A DNA stretch of 6,970 nucleotides from Flavisolibacter sp. (GTDB lineage: Bacteria > Bacteroidota > Bacteroidia > Chitinophagales > Chitinophagaceae), in contig JACDAZ010000112.1 of NCBI GenBank assembly GCA_013695175.1, positions 1 through 6,970 on the forward strand, given 5' to 3'. The notes below the pieces were generated by a model. It saw nothing but the letters and a program-made list of their open reading frames with translations, searched no databases and had not been told where the DNA came from. How positions within the stretch are numbered: position 1 is the first letter of the stretch; every line of letters starts with the position of its first letter. Below are positions 1-6,141 of the stretch, piece after piece. Both the position numbers and the translations under genes were made by a program.

Positions 1-695
1 GTATTTTCAGGATATAATTCCTGCCCGATTGCCAGGTATTTCTTTTTATTTACAACATCACCTTTTTTAGCATAGTAATCTACCAAAATAGGATAGATAT
101 CTTTATAATCATCTCCTTTCAATTTAGCATTTGCTAAAGTTGTATAATAAGGAATGGCAGCATCATGATTTTCAGACAATATTGCAGCTGCTCCGGCAAG
201 ATTTACTAATTGAGTATCAATGGCAGGGAAAGAAAAATCATTAATTGAAAACTGCCTGGTATAAACATAATCCTTCACTGCTAATGCATTTGAAAACCTG
301 TCAAAAGCACGCTTGTAGTTTTTATCATTGAAATCTTTAATGCCCAGGTTGTAATAGTTCTCATAAATAGAAAACAAATTAGCATTCTGATTTAATGTCA
401 TTAAAATATTCTTACTGTCCAGCTCCTGATAACGCTTAAAAGCATTAAAAGATTCATTCCAATAATTCAAATCATTTTTGGTAGTGTCTTTTGCAATTTC
501 GGTGTAAACAACACCTTTGTAATAATAGAAGTTGGCTGTGTTTTGATTTTTAGGATCAGCTAAAGCTTTATCAACTTTGGCTCTCGCTTCTTCAAATTTT
601 CCTTTCTCAACATCTCCTTGTATTTCTTTTAAGTTTTGAGCAAATAAGAATGTACTTGCCATAACAAAAAGAGCAGATAAGATTGTTTTGCGCAT
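1..695 (-). CDS. Secreted tetratricopeptide-repeat protein, 3' end cut off by the window edge
   Basis: Reading the minus strand from an ATG at 695-693 gives 231 codons with no stop before the left edge, so the C-terminus is missing. The first 20 residues (MRKTILSALF then VMASTFLFAQ) form a signal peptide: a basic start, a hydrophobic core and a Phe-Ala-Gln end typical of Bacteroidota exported proteins. There is no lipobox cysteine, so a periplasmic protein is the likeliest outcome. The mature part is helical and TPR-like, with recognisable repeats at about residues 24-60 (GKFEEARAKVDKAL), 113-146 (YYNLGIKDFNDKNYKRAFD, the clearest) and 163-190, and probably another from 200 to the edge (YYAKKGDV). 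TPRs bind other proteins; no catalytic motif is visible and the partner is unknown. The start lies 29 bp after the gyrA stop on the same strand, and the A-rich gap shows no terminator, so co-transcription with gyrA is likely. Confidence 0.85.
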   Translation of the reverse strand, partial: MRKTILSALFVMASTFLFAQNLKEIQGDVEKGKFEEARAKVDKALADPKNQNTANFYYYKGVVYTEIAKDTTKNDLNYWNESFNAFKRYQELDSKNILMTLNQNANLFSIYENYYNLGIKDFNDKNYKRAFDRFSNALAVKDYVYTRQFSINDFSFPAIDTQLVNLAGAAAILSENHDAAIPYYTTLANAKLKGDDYKDIYPILVDYYAKKGDVVNKKKYLAIGQELYPEN

Positions 696-724
696 GTTTA
701 TTTGTTTTTTTGTTGAATGTTTAT

Positions 725-3316
725 TTAAACTTCATTCTCTTCTACAGATGAAGTTGGGTCAATATTAGTTGTATCATCCTGTTCTAAATTTGTTATACCC
801 TCCGATTCTAACACTTCAGCAATTTCTCCTGTCTCGTCTTCAATAGTAATTTTTGTAATGGCAGCAATTTCGTCGCCTTCATCCAGCTTTATTAATTTAA
901 CACCTTGTGTGGCTCTTCCCTGCTCACTGATCTGCGACACTTTCATTCTGATAGTAACACCACTTTTGCAGGTAATGATGATATCTTCCGACTCCGCTAC
1001 ATCCAAAATTCCTACCAATTTTCCTGTTTTATCAGTAACATTTATGGTTTTAACACCTTTACCACCCCTGTTAGTAATCCTATAATCTTCCACAGTTGTT
1101 CTTTTACCATATCCTTTTTCACTGATCACCAATACTGTTCTTTCAGGGGTTGTTGGATCAACGCAGATCATTCCTACTACCTCATCTTTTTCACTGTCTA
1201 CTTCTATACCACCCACTCCTATGGCTCCCCTGCCAGTAGGGCGTACCTTGGTTTCAGGAAAACGAATAGCTCTTCCACCTTCTACTGCCATCATGATCTG
1301 GCAGGTTCCTGTAGTTAACCTGGCCTCCAGCAACTGGTCGCCTTCATTAATAGTGATTGCGTTAACACCCGACTGCCTTGGACGACTAAAGCCTGCCAAT
1401 GCTGTTTTCTTAATCACTCCTCTTTTGGTACAAAGGATTATATAATGATTATTGACAAAGTCTACATCCTGCAGATCTTTAATGTCTATAATAGCCCTGA
1501 TCTTATCGTCAGGAGAAATTTGTAGAAGATTTTGAATTGCTCTTCCTTTGCTGTTTTTTTCACCTTCCGGAATCTGGTACACATTTAACCAATGACATCT
1601 TCCTTTTTCCGTAAAAAACAACATGGTATGGTGGGTAGATGCAACAAAAAGATGCTCTATAAAATCTTCATTTCTGGTTTTGCCTCCCATGGCTCCTCTT
1701 CCACCTCTTCTTTGTGCACGAAACTCTGTTGCTGAAGTTCTTTTTATATAACCCAAATGAGAGATAGTGATAACAACATCTTCTTCTTTAATAAGGTCTT
1801 TAATGCTTACTTCGTTATCAAGATAAGTGATCTCTGTTCTGCGTTCATCACCAAATTTTTGTTTTACTTCTAAAAGTTCATCTTTTATAATCTGAAAACG
1901 CATAGATTCATTTGATAAGATATCTTTCAGATGGGCGATCAGTTTCAAAAGTTCCTCAAATTCATTTTTGATCTTATCCCTTTCCATGCCGGTAAGGCGT
2001 TGAAGGCGCAATTCCAGTATAGCTTTGGCTTGTATTTCATCAAGCCCCCATCCTGCATTAACAAGATTTTCTTTAGCAGCATCAGGTGTTGAAGAAGCAC
2101 GTATAAGAGAGATCACTTCATCTAAATGATCTAAAGCAATTAAATAACCCTGAAGTATATGCGCCTTTTTCTCCGCTTCTTTTAATTCAAATTGTGTACG
2201 GCGAACAACTACTTCATGCCGGAAATCAATAAACTCAGAGAGAAGTTCTCTTACATTTAAAATCTTAGGACGGCCTTTTACAAGCGCAACATTATTAATA
2301 CCATAGCTGGTTTGCAGTTCTGTATATTTAAACAGCTGGTTAACGATCAGGTTTGCATGGGCATCACGCTTCAGGTCAATTACAATACGGGTTCCTTCTT
2401 TATTGTTTGATTCATTATTTACGTGGGCAATACCTTCAATCACTTTTTCATTTACCAATTGACCTATCCTGTCGCACAAAGTATCGCGGTTTACCTGGTA
2501 TGGTACTTCAGTAATTATAATTTGTTCACGTCCACTTGGTTTTACATCAATATGTAATTTACCACGCAGCACTACCCTTCCTCTGCCAAAGTGAAAACCT
2601 GCTTTAATACCTTCCATTCCATAGATTAATCCACCGGTTGGGAAGTCAGGCGCCTTTATATACTGCATCAATTCCTCTACAGTAATTTCTTTATTGTCAA
2701 TAAAAGCAAAGCAACCATCAATCACCTCACTTAAATTATGAGGCATCATATTGGTAGCCATACCGACGGCAATACCACTGGATCCATTTACCAGAAGTTG
2801 CGGAATGCGTGAAGGAAGAACAGAAGGTTCTTTTAAAGAATCATCAAAGTTAAATTGGAAGTCTACAGTGTCTTTATCAATATCCTGCAACATACTTTCT
2901 GCCAGTCTTTCCATCCGGGCTTCTGTATATCGCATTGCTGCCGGACCATCACCATCCTGGCTACCATAGTTACCCTGTCCGTCAATGATTGTATAACGCA
3001 TACTCCACTCCTGCGCCATTCTTACCATAGCATCATATACAGCAGTATCACCGTGAGGGTGATATTTACCCAACACTTCACCAACAATACGGGCAGATTT
3101 TTTATACGGACGTGTAGGACCCATTCCCAAATCATACATTGCATATAAAATACGCCTGTGAACAGGTTTTAATCCATCGCGAACATCAGGCAGTGCACGC
3201 CCAACAATTACCGACATAGAGTAATCTATGTAGGCTGTTTTCATTTGTTCCTCTATATTAATTGGAATGATTCGGTTAAAGTCGTTTGTCTCCTCAGGTT
3301 TATATATTTCTTCCAT
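725..3316 (-). CDS. gyrA: DNA gyrase subunit A
   Basis: This is the 863-residue breakage-reunion subunit of DNA gyrase. With GyrB (not in the window) it forms the A2B2 enzyme that introduces negative supercoils using ATP. The N-terminal catalytic domain has the active-site tyrosine Y130 in [10 protein letters not shown] (E. coli Y122). The quinolone-determining loop [12 protein letters not shown] is at 84-95, with T91 and D95 at the E. coli S83 and D87 positions. The coiled-coil tower and exit gate occupy about 370-500. The GyrA box QRRGGRG at 535-541 opens a C-terminal beta-pinwheel whose repeated G/R-rich blade motifs (near 588, 645, 693, 749 and 800) fit six blades. The GyrA box and full pinwheel separate it from ParC of topoisomerase IV. 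The last ~40 residues form an acidic tail. Length is normal and there is no truncation. The ATG at 3316-3314 gives the expected N-terminus, with [22 protein letters not shown] at the usual position, and has no Shine-Dalgarno, as is normal in this phylum. The TPR gene follows it. Confidence 0.98.
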   Translation of the reverse strand: MEEIYKPEETNDFNRIIPINIEEQMKTAYIDYSMSVIVGRALPDVRDGLKPVHRRILYAMYDLGMGPTRPYKKSARIVGEVLGKYHPHGDTAVYDAMVRMAQEWSMRYTIIDGQGNYGSQDGDGPAAMRYTEARMERLAESMLQDIDKDTVDFQFNFDDSLKEPSVLPSRIPQLLVNGSSGIAVGMATNMMPHNLSEVIDGCFAFIDNKEITVEELMQYIKAPDFPTGGLIYGMEGIKAGFHFGRGRVVLRGKLHIDVKPSGREQIIITEVPYQVNRDTLCDRIGQLVNEKVIEGIAHVNNESNNKEGTRIVIDLKRDAHANLIVNQLFKYTELQTSYGINNVALVKGRPKILNVRELLSEFIDFRHEVVVRRTQFELKEAEKKAHILQGYLIALDHLDEVISLIRASSTPDAAKENLVNAGWGLDEIQAKAILELRLQRLTGMERDKIKNEFEELLKLIAHLKDILSNESMRFQIIKDELLEVKQKFGDERRTEITYLDNEVSIKDLIKEEDVVITISHLGYIKRTSATEFRAQRRGGRGAMGGKTRNEDFIEHLFVASTHHTMLFFTEKGRCHWLNVYQIPEGEKNSKGRAIQNLLQISPDDKIRAIIDIKDLQDVDFVNNHYIILCTKRGVIKKTALAGFSRPRQSGVNAITINEGDQLLEARLTTGTCQIMMAVEGGRAIRFPETKVRPTGRGAIGVGGIEVDSEKDEVVGMICVDPTTPERTVLVISEKGYGKRTTVEDYRITNRGGKGVKTINVTDKTGKLVGILDVAESEDIIITCKSGVTIRMKVSQISEQGRATQGVKLIKLDEGDEIAAITKITIEDETGEIAEVLESEGITNLEQDDTTNIDPTSSVEENEV

Positions 3317-3506
3317 TCAGTAATCAGCTTAGTAATGCTAAAATTTAGGTGTGCGAATTTACCTTATTTAACCCTCAAAACCTGAATAAATCTGCTTTAA
3401 AATGAAGAATTTAACGGAACTCATTCCTGATAAATCATACATATCTTTTTTATTGTAATTCAATCATTTATAGGCATGGAATTTTCTTTATTAAGATCAG
3501 TAAAAT
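3317..3506. promoter_or_regulatory. Divergent intergenic spacer, presumed to hold promoters for gyrA and the GYF_2 gene
   Basis: Two genes start outward from this AT-rich 190-bp spacer, so it should carry both promoters. On the minus strand, TAAATTCG (3361-3354) matches the Bacteroidota -7 consensus TAnnTTTG in all but one base and would give gyrA a leader of roughly 30 nt. The only TTTTG upstream of it sits 14 bp away, closer than the usual ~19-20 bp to a -33 element, so I call it a weak candidate. On the plus strand I see no convincing -33/-7 pair. No operator, riboswitch or small gene is recognisable. Confidence 0.3.
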
Positions 3507-3518
3507 GTGGCGTATGAA

Positions 3519-3743
3519 ATGTATGTGTTGCTAAGGAATAATAAGCAGGAAGGACCTTATTCTTTTGAAGAATTAGCTAGTAAGAATTTAAATAATTTTG
3601 ATCTGATATTGAAGGAAGGAGCAAGTTCTCAATGGCTCTACCCCTGTGAAATAGAAGAATTAAGACCTTATTTAAATAAAAAATCAAATCAAGATATCAG
3701 GGAAAGAAAATCAGACTTCACAAAACAGCAATACATATTTTAA
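3519..3743 (+). CDS. GYF_2 (DUF4339)-type domain protein; probably the 5' half of a frameshifted gene
   Basis: The 74 residues from ATG 3519 match the GYF_2/DUF4339 pattern. There is an opening strand (MYVLLRNNKQ), the motif EGPYSFEELASKNL at about 11-24, then an acidic strand-loop (DLILKEGASSQW) and the YPCEIEEL end at 41-48. Proteins with this module at the extreme N-terminus are common in Chitinophagaceae, where it is presumed to bind peptides. A GTG at 3507 would add only VAYE; I prefer the ATG because these domains begin almost at residue 1. After residue ~52 the reading becomes a short polar tail (KKSNQDIRERKSDFTKQQYIF) that does not resemble a domain and stops at 3741-3743. Family members I know of continue into a transmembrane helix and a beta-rich domain, and exactly these lie immediately downstream in another frame. 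I infer one ancestral gene covering 3519-4276. Function is unknown. Confidence 0.6.
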   Translation: MYVLLRNNKQEGPYSFEELASKNLNNFDLILKEGASSQWLYPCEIEELRPYLNKKSNQDIRERKSDFTKQQYIF

Positions 3744-3748
3744 GTTTG

Positions 3749-4276
3749 ATGGCAGCAGTTTTATCTGGTTTACTAATTGTTAGTGCTGTTTCTATGAAAA
3801 ATTTGGTTGATTATAAAAGATTACCATTTCATCTGCCAGTTATTTTATCATCAACTACATTTCCTCATCCTGCCTTGCCTGAAGGATCAGTACCTGATCA
3901 CCCTATAAACAGGCATATTCAAAATGCACTGGTAACAGAATTGGTTGGTGCTGAAAGAAAAGATGATCATAAAAGAAAAGTTATTGATAACCTGAAAAAA
4001 CAGGTTACTATAACAGGTAAAAAAGATGGTTTCAAAAACTTTTATTTAACTATAGAAAATAAATCATTCATTTTATTGAAAAATGTAAGAGTGCAGGTTG
4101 ATTATTTAAATTCAGTTGGACGTTTAATAAATTCTCAAATTATAACTATCCAAGACATTCCTGCAAGAAGTGAAAAATCCTGGAAAATGGTTGATGCAAA
4201 AACAGGTGTAAAAGTACAATACAAGATCCTGGACATTTTCTCAAACAAACAAAAAATAGCTTTTCACGAAGCGTGA
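3749..4276 (+). CDS. Membrane-anchored beta-rich domain protein; probably the 3' half of the frameshifted GYF_2 gene
   Basis: From ATG 3749 this reads 175 residues; a TTG at 3746 is an alternative. The protein opens with a hydrophobic helix (MAAVLSGLLIVSAVSM), followed by a Pro/His-rich linker (about 25-55), a charged helical stretch (about 55-85) and a beta-rich module at about 84-165 (VTITGKK, FYLTIENKS, NVRVQVDYL, IITIQDIPARSEKSW, VKVQYKILDI). The module resembles FxLYD-like extracytoplasmic beta-sandwiches; this is my reading of the strand pattern, not a database match. The frame is open upstream back to 3680 (after a stop at 3677). The extra codons read KKIRLHKTAIHILSL, which supplies the basic flank and first turn of the same helix. 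That argues the ATG is internal to a longer protein joined to the GYF_2 segment by a one-base shift. As it stands, the product could be a small inner-membrane or exported protein. Function is unknown. Confidence 0.6.
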   Translation: MAAVLSGLLIVSAVSMKNLVDYKRLPFHLPVILSSTTFPHPALPEGSVPDHPINRHIQNALVTELVGAERKDDHKRKVIDNLKKQVTITGKKDGFKNFYLTIENKSFILLKNVRVQVDYLNSVGRLINSQIITIQDIPARSEKSWKMVDAKTGVKVQYKILDIFSNKQKIAFHEA

Positions 4277-4359
4277 TATTAGGATAATCTCTTTATTGAA
4301 GAAGTAAACATTCTTAACAATCAGACTAAATTTTTACTTTCACGCTTCATTGCATCTTT
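4277..4359 (+). other. 83-bp spacer upstream of the saccharopine dehydrogenase gene
   Basis: AT-rich and without a gene. GAAGCGTG at 4268-4275, in the last codons of the preceding gene, is exactly complementary to CACGCTTC at 4341-4348, about 65 bases later, so a transcript crossing both could pair just before the next start. Eight base pairs over that distance is weak support. No Shine-Dalgarno is present before ATG 4360, and no confident promoter pair is visible. Confidence 0.2.
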
Positions 4360-5871
4360 ATGAGAAAAATTTTAGTGTTTGGTGCGGGTAAATCAGCTAC
4401 GGTTTTAATTAATTATTTATTAAAGGAAGCAGAGCAGGAACTTTGGTTTTTAACTGTGGCTGATGCAAATTTTGAATTAGCCGAAACTAAAGTTGGCGAA
4501 TCCTCTTATGGTAAAGCTGTTGCATTTGATATTAGTGAAGCAGACAAAAGGCAGCAACTAATCGGTGAATCAGATCTTGTTATATCCTTACTTCCTCCTG
4601 CCCTGCATATACTAGTTGCACGTGATTGCCTTGAGTTCAAAAAAAATCTTCTTACAGCTTCTTATGCAGATAATGCCATGAAAGAATTAGCTGACGAAGT
4701 GAAAAATAATAATCTTTTATTTTTATGTGAAATGGGTTTAGATCCCGGTATTGATCATATGAGTGCCAAAAAAATGATCAATGAAATACACGAAGCTGGT
4801 GGTAAAATATATTCTTTTCTTTCTCACTGTGGTGGTTTGGTAGCTCCTGAAAGTGATGATAATCCATGGCGTTATAAAATAAGCTGGAATCCAAGAAATG
4901 TTATGACGGCAGGAAAAGCAGGTGCCATTTTTAAAAAAGATAATAACATTGAGGAATGGGAATATGAAAAATTATTTTCTGAAAAACGATTTGTTGAAAT
5001 ACCCGGTCATGAATCCTTATGCTGGTATCCAAACAGGGATTCGTTAAGTTATATTAATACTTATGGTTTAAATAATTGTTCCACTTTTATACGAACCACT
5101 TTACGCCATCCCGATTTTTTATATGGCTGGAAAAATATTATTGACCTGAAGCTGACAAGTGAAGAAATTTTTTATGAAACAGACAATAAAACCCTGATGC
5201 AGTTCTTTAAAGAACATTTTGAAAGACAGGGTTTTTCTAAATGGCTGGAGCAAAAAATGATAGAACAATTTGAAGCCAGTAAAAAATTACTTGAAAACCT
5301 TGCTAACCTTGTAGAAATGGAAGAAGAAGCACAGGAAAGTGGAGTAAAACCTATTGATGAATTTATGATGGTGGACGAGGAAGGTGACCTGCAACAAGTG
5401 GATATTGATGAATTAAAAACAAATACTGCAGCTACTGTTGCTTTTCAGCTACATGAAGCAAAACTTACGCTCAAGCAACTTTTCTTTTTGGGTATGGATG
5501 ATGATAAAACATTGATCAATAAAGGCAGTTGCAGTGCTGCTGATATTTTACAGTATGCACTGGAAAAAAAATTATCTCTACAACCCGGTGATAAAGATTT
5601 AGTAGTGATGCTTCATGAAATAGAATATAACCAGGATAATAAGAAGTACAAACAAACTGCCAGCTTATTAGTAACAGGGGAAGATGATATACATACAGCA
5701 ATGGCTAAAACTGTAGGCTTACCTTTAGGTATAGCTGCTAAACTTATTTTAAATGATGTTATACAATTAAAAGGTTTGCATATTCCTGTTGTTAAAGAAA
5801 TATATGAACCTGTGTTAGCTGAATTAGCAGCACACGATATTCAATTCAAGGAAGAAGTTGTTTTGTTGTAG
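4360..5871 (+). CDS. Saccharopine dehydrogenase, L-glutamate-forming (Lys9 type)
   Basis: The 503-residue cytosolic enzyme is predicted to interconvert saccharopine and glutamate plus alpha-aminoadipate semialdehyde, using a nicotinamide cofactor, in lysine/alpha-aminoadipate metabolism. A Rossmann fold opens it, with GAGKSA (8-13) and an acidic residue, D35, at the end of strand 2 (LTVAD). Acid at that place usually favours NAD over NADP. The Lys9 signatures follow in order: EMGLDPGIDHM (124-134), SHCGGLVAPESDDNP (155-169), WYPNRDS (222-228), YGLNNCSTFIRTTLRHPDF (235-253), and near the end VGLPLGIAAKLIL (452-464) and GLHIPVVKEIYEP (472-484). Between about 272 and 360 lies a long helical, acidic stretch not needed for the Lys9 core; yeast Lys9 is about 446 residues, so this accounts for the extra length. 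The ATG at 4360 starts directly at the Rossmann strand. It stands alone on its strand and converges on the sirtuin gene. Lysine catabolism is the likelier role from the NAD-type residue, but direction cannot be settled from sequence. Confidence 0.88.
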   Translation: MRKILVFGAGKSATVLINYLLKEAEQELWFLTVADANFELAETKVGESSYGKAVAFDISEADKRQQLIGESDLVISLLPPALHILVARDCLEFKKNLLTASYADNAMKELADEVKNNNLLFLCEMGLDPGIDHMSAKKMINEIHEAGGKIYSFLSHCGGLVAPESDDNPWRYKISWNPRNVMTAGKAGAIFKKDNNIEEWEYEKLFSEKRFVEIPGHESLCWYPNRDSLSYINTYGLNNCSTFIRTTLRHPDFLYGWKNIIDLKLTSEEIFYETDNKTLMQFFKEHFERQGFSKWLEQKMIEQFEASKKLLENLANLVEMEEEAQESGVKPIDEFMMVDEEGDLQQVDIDELKTNTAATVAFQLHEAKLTLKQLFFLGMDDDKTLINKGSCSAADILQYALEKKLSLQPGDKDLVVMLHEIEYNQDNKKYKQTASLLVTGEDDIHTAMAKTVGLPLGIAAKLILNDVIQLKGLHIPVVKEIYEPVLAELAAHDIQFKEEVVLL

Positions 5872-5910
5872 TGAATGGTGAATGGACAATGTGAATGGTG
5901 AATGTGAAAA
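5871..5910. repeat. Two 20-bp tandem units starting GTGAATGGTGAATG, with a distant third partial copy
   Basis: The block begins at the last base of the saccharopine dehydrogenase stop codon. Units at 5871-5890 and 5891-5910 share their first 14 bases (GTGAATGGTGAATG) and differ in the last six. The 10-base core GTGAATGGTG recurs exactly at 6101-6110, at the other end of the spacer. The unit is itself nearly periodic (GTGAATG, GTGAATG). Similar ATTCACC/GGTGAAT strings are common between genes in Bacteroidota. I see no coding potential in it. Confidence 0.7.
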
Positions 5911-5937
5911 GTTACTAAGTCAAATAAATCTTTACGT

Positions 5938-5995
5938 CTTCGCTTCTTTGTCTCTTTGCGAGATACTTGAACCACGAAGGCAGGAAGGCTCGAAG
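5938..5995 (+). terminator. Imperfect fold-back, candidate terminator for the saccharopine dehydrogenase gene
   Basis: The pyrimidine-rich arm starting CTTCGCTTCTTTG (from 5938) faces a purine-rich arm ending GGCTCGAAG (to 5995). The outer CTTCG/CGAAG pair (5938-5942 with 5991-5995) is perfect, and the inner pairing is interrupted. Eight T residues follow at 6007-6014. This resembles a loose intrinsic terminator about 70 bases past the stop, but the stem is imperfect and 11 bases separate it from the T run. It may instead be a decayed copy of a dispersed palindromic element. Confidence 0.3.
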
Positions 5996-6096
5996 TAACA
6001 CCAAGATTTTTTTTACCACAATAGACACAATAGAACACAAAGAATGCACAAAGGATTTCTTATGTATTTCAGTATTATGTTTGATTCTTTGCGAGA
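5953..6096. repeat. Direct 11-bp repeat TCTTTGCGAGA at 5953-5963 and 6086-6096
   Basis: The two exact copies are 133 bp apart (start to start) in the same orientation and enclose the CACAA array. The second is followed, after five bases, by the third copy of GTGAATGGTG. The shared strings on both sides suggest that the spacer grew by duplication of one kind of short element. It may be the remnant of one or two dispersed repeats, but I cannot see a transposase or a clean terminal inverted repeat. Confidence 0.5.
6017..6055. repeat. Four degenerate CACAAtaGA units
   Basis: CACAATAGA (6017-6025), CACAATAGA (6026-6034), CACAAAGAA (6036-6044) and CACAAAGGA (6047-6055) form an imperfect array with 9-11 bp spacing. 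It follows the T8 run and sits in the convergent spacer. No open reading frame of substance uses it. Strings of this kind are frequent intergenic filler in Bacteroidota genomes. Confidence 0.6.
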
Positions 6097-6116
6097 AAGA
6101 GTGAATGGTGATGTAG

Positions 6117-6141
6117 TTTTTCATTTTTCATTTTTCATTTT
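6117..6141. repeat. Heptanucleotide tandem repeat (TTTTTCA) overlapping the sirtuin stop codon
   Basis: Three perfect TTTTTCA units plus TTTT run from 6117 to 6141. On the minus strand they read as AAAATGA units and encode the last six sirtuin residues, K226 to K231 (KMKNEK), and its TGA stop at 6123-6121. Each unit is 7 bases, so a copy-number change shifts the frame. Confidence 0.85.

Noticed and set aside
858..1445. Plus-strand open frames opposite gyrA
   Set aside because: They lie entirely antisense to a well-conserved gyrA, have Ser/Thr/Pro-rich shadow composition and no family signature.
2751..3148. Further plus-strand frames opposite the gyrA 5' half
   Set aside because: They are antisense shadows of the catalytic-core codons, with no start context or domain pattern.
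4264..4276. CACG-aag-CGTG hairpin at the end of the membrane-domain gene as a terminator
   Set aside because: The stem is only four base pairs and no T run follows.
4335..4343. TACTTTCAC before the saccharopine dehydrogenase start as a -7 promoter element
   Set aside because: It has two mismatches to TAnnTTTG and no TTG at a suitable -33 distance.
5516..5701. Minus-strand frame inside the saccharopine dehydrogenase gene
   Set aside because: It is antisense to conserved C-terminal blocks of a clearly real enzyme.
5871..6055. CRISPR array or tandem-repeat locus
   Set aside because: The units are too short and uneven, with no uniform repeat and unique-spacer alternation and no cas gene nearby.
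5841..6124. Two overlapping minus-strand frames of 65 and 69 codons in the convergent spacer
   Set aside because: They are made of the repeat mosaic and overlap the end of the dehydrogenase gene. The composition is that of translated low-complexity DNA (KKRRRK, HHSH), with no domain.
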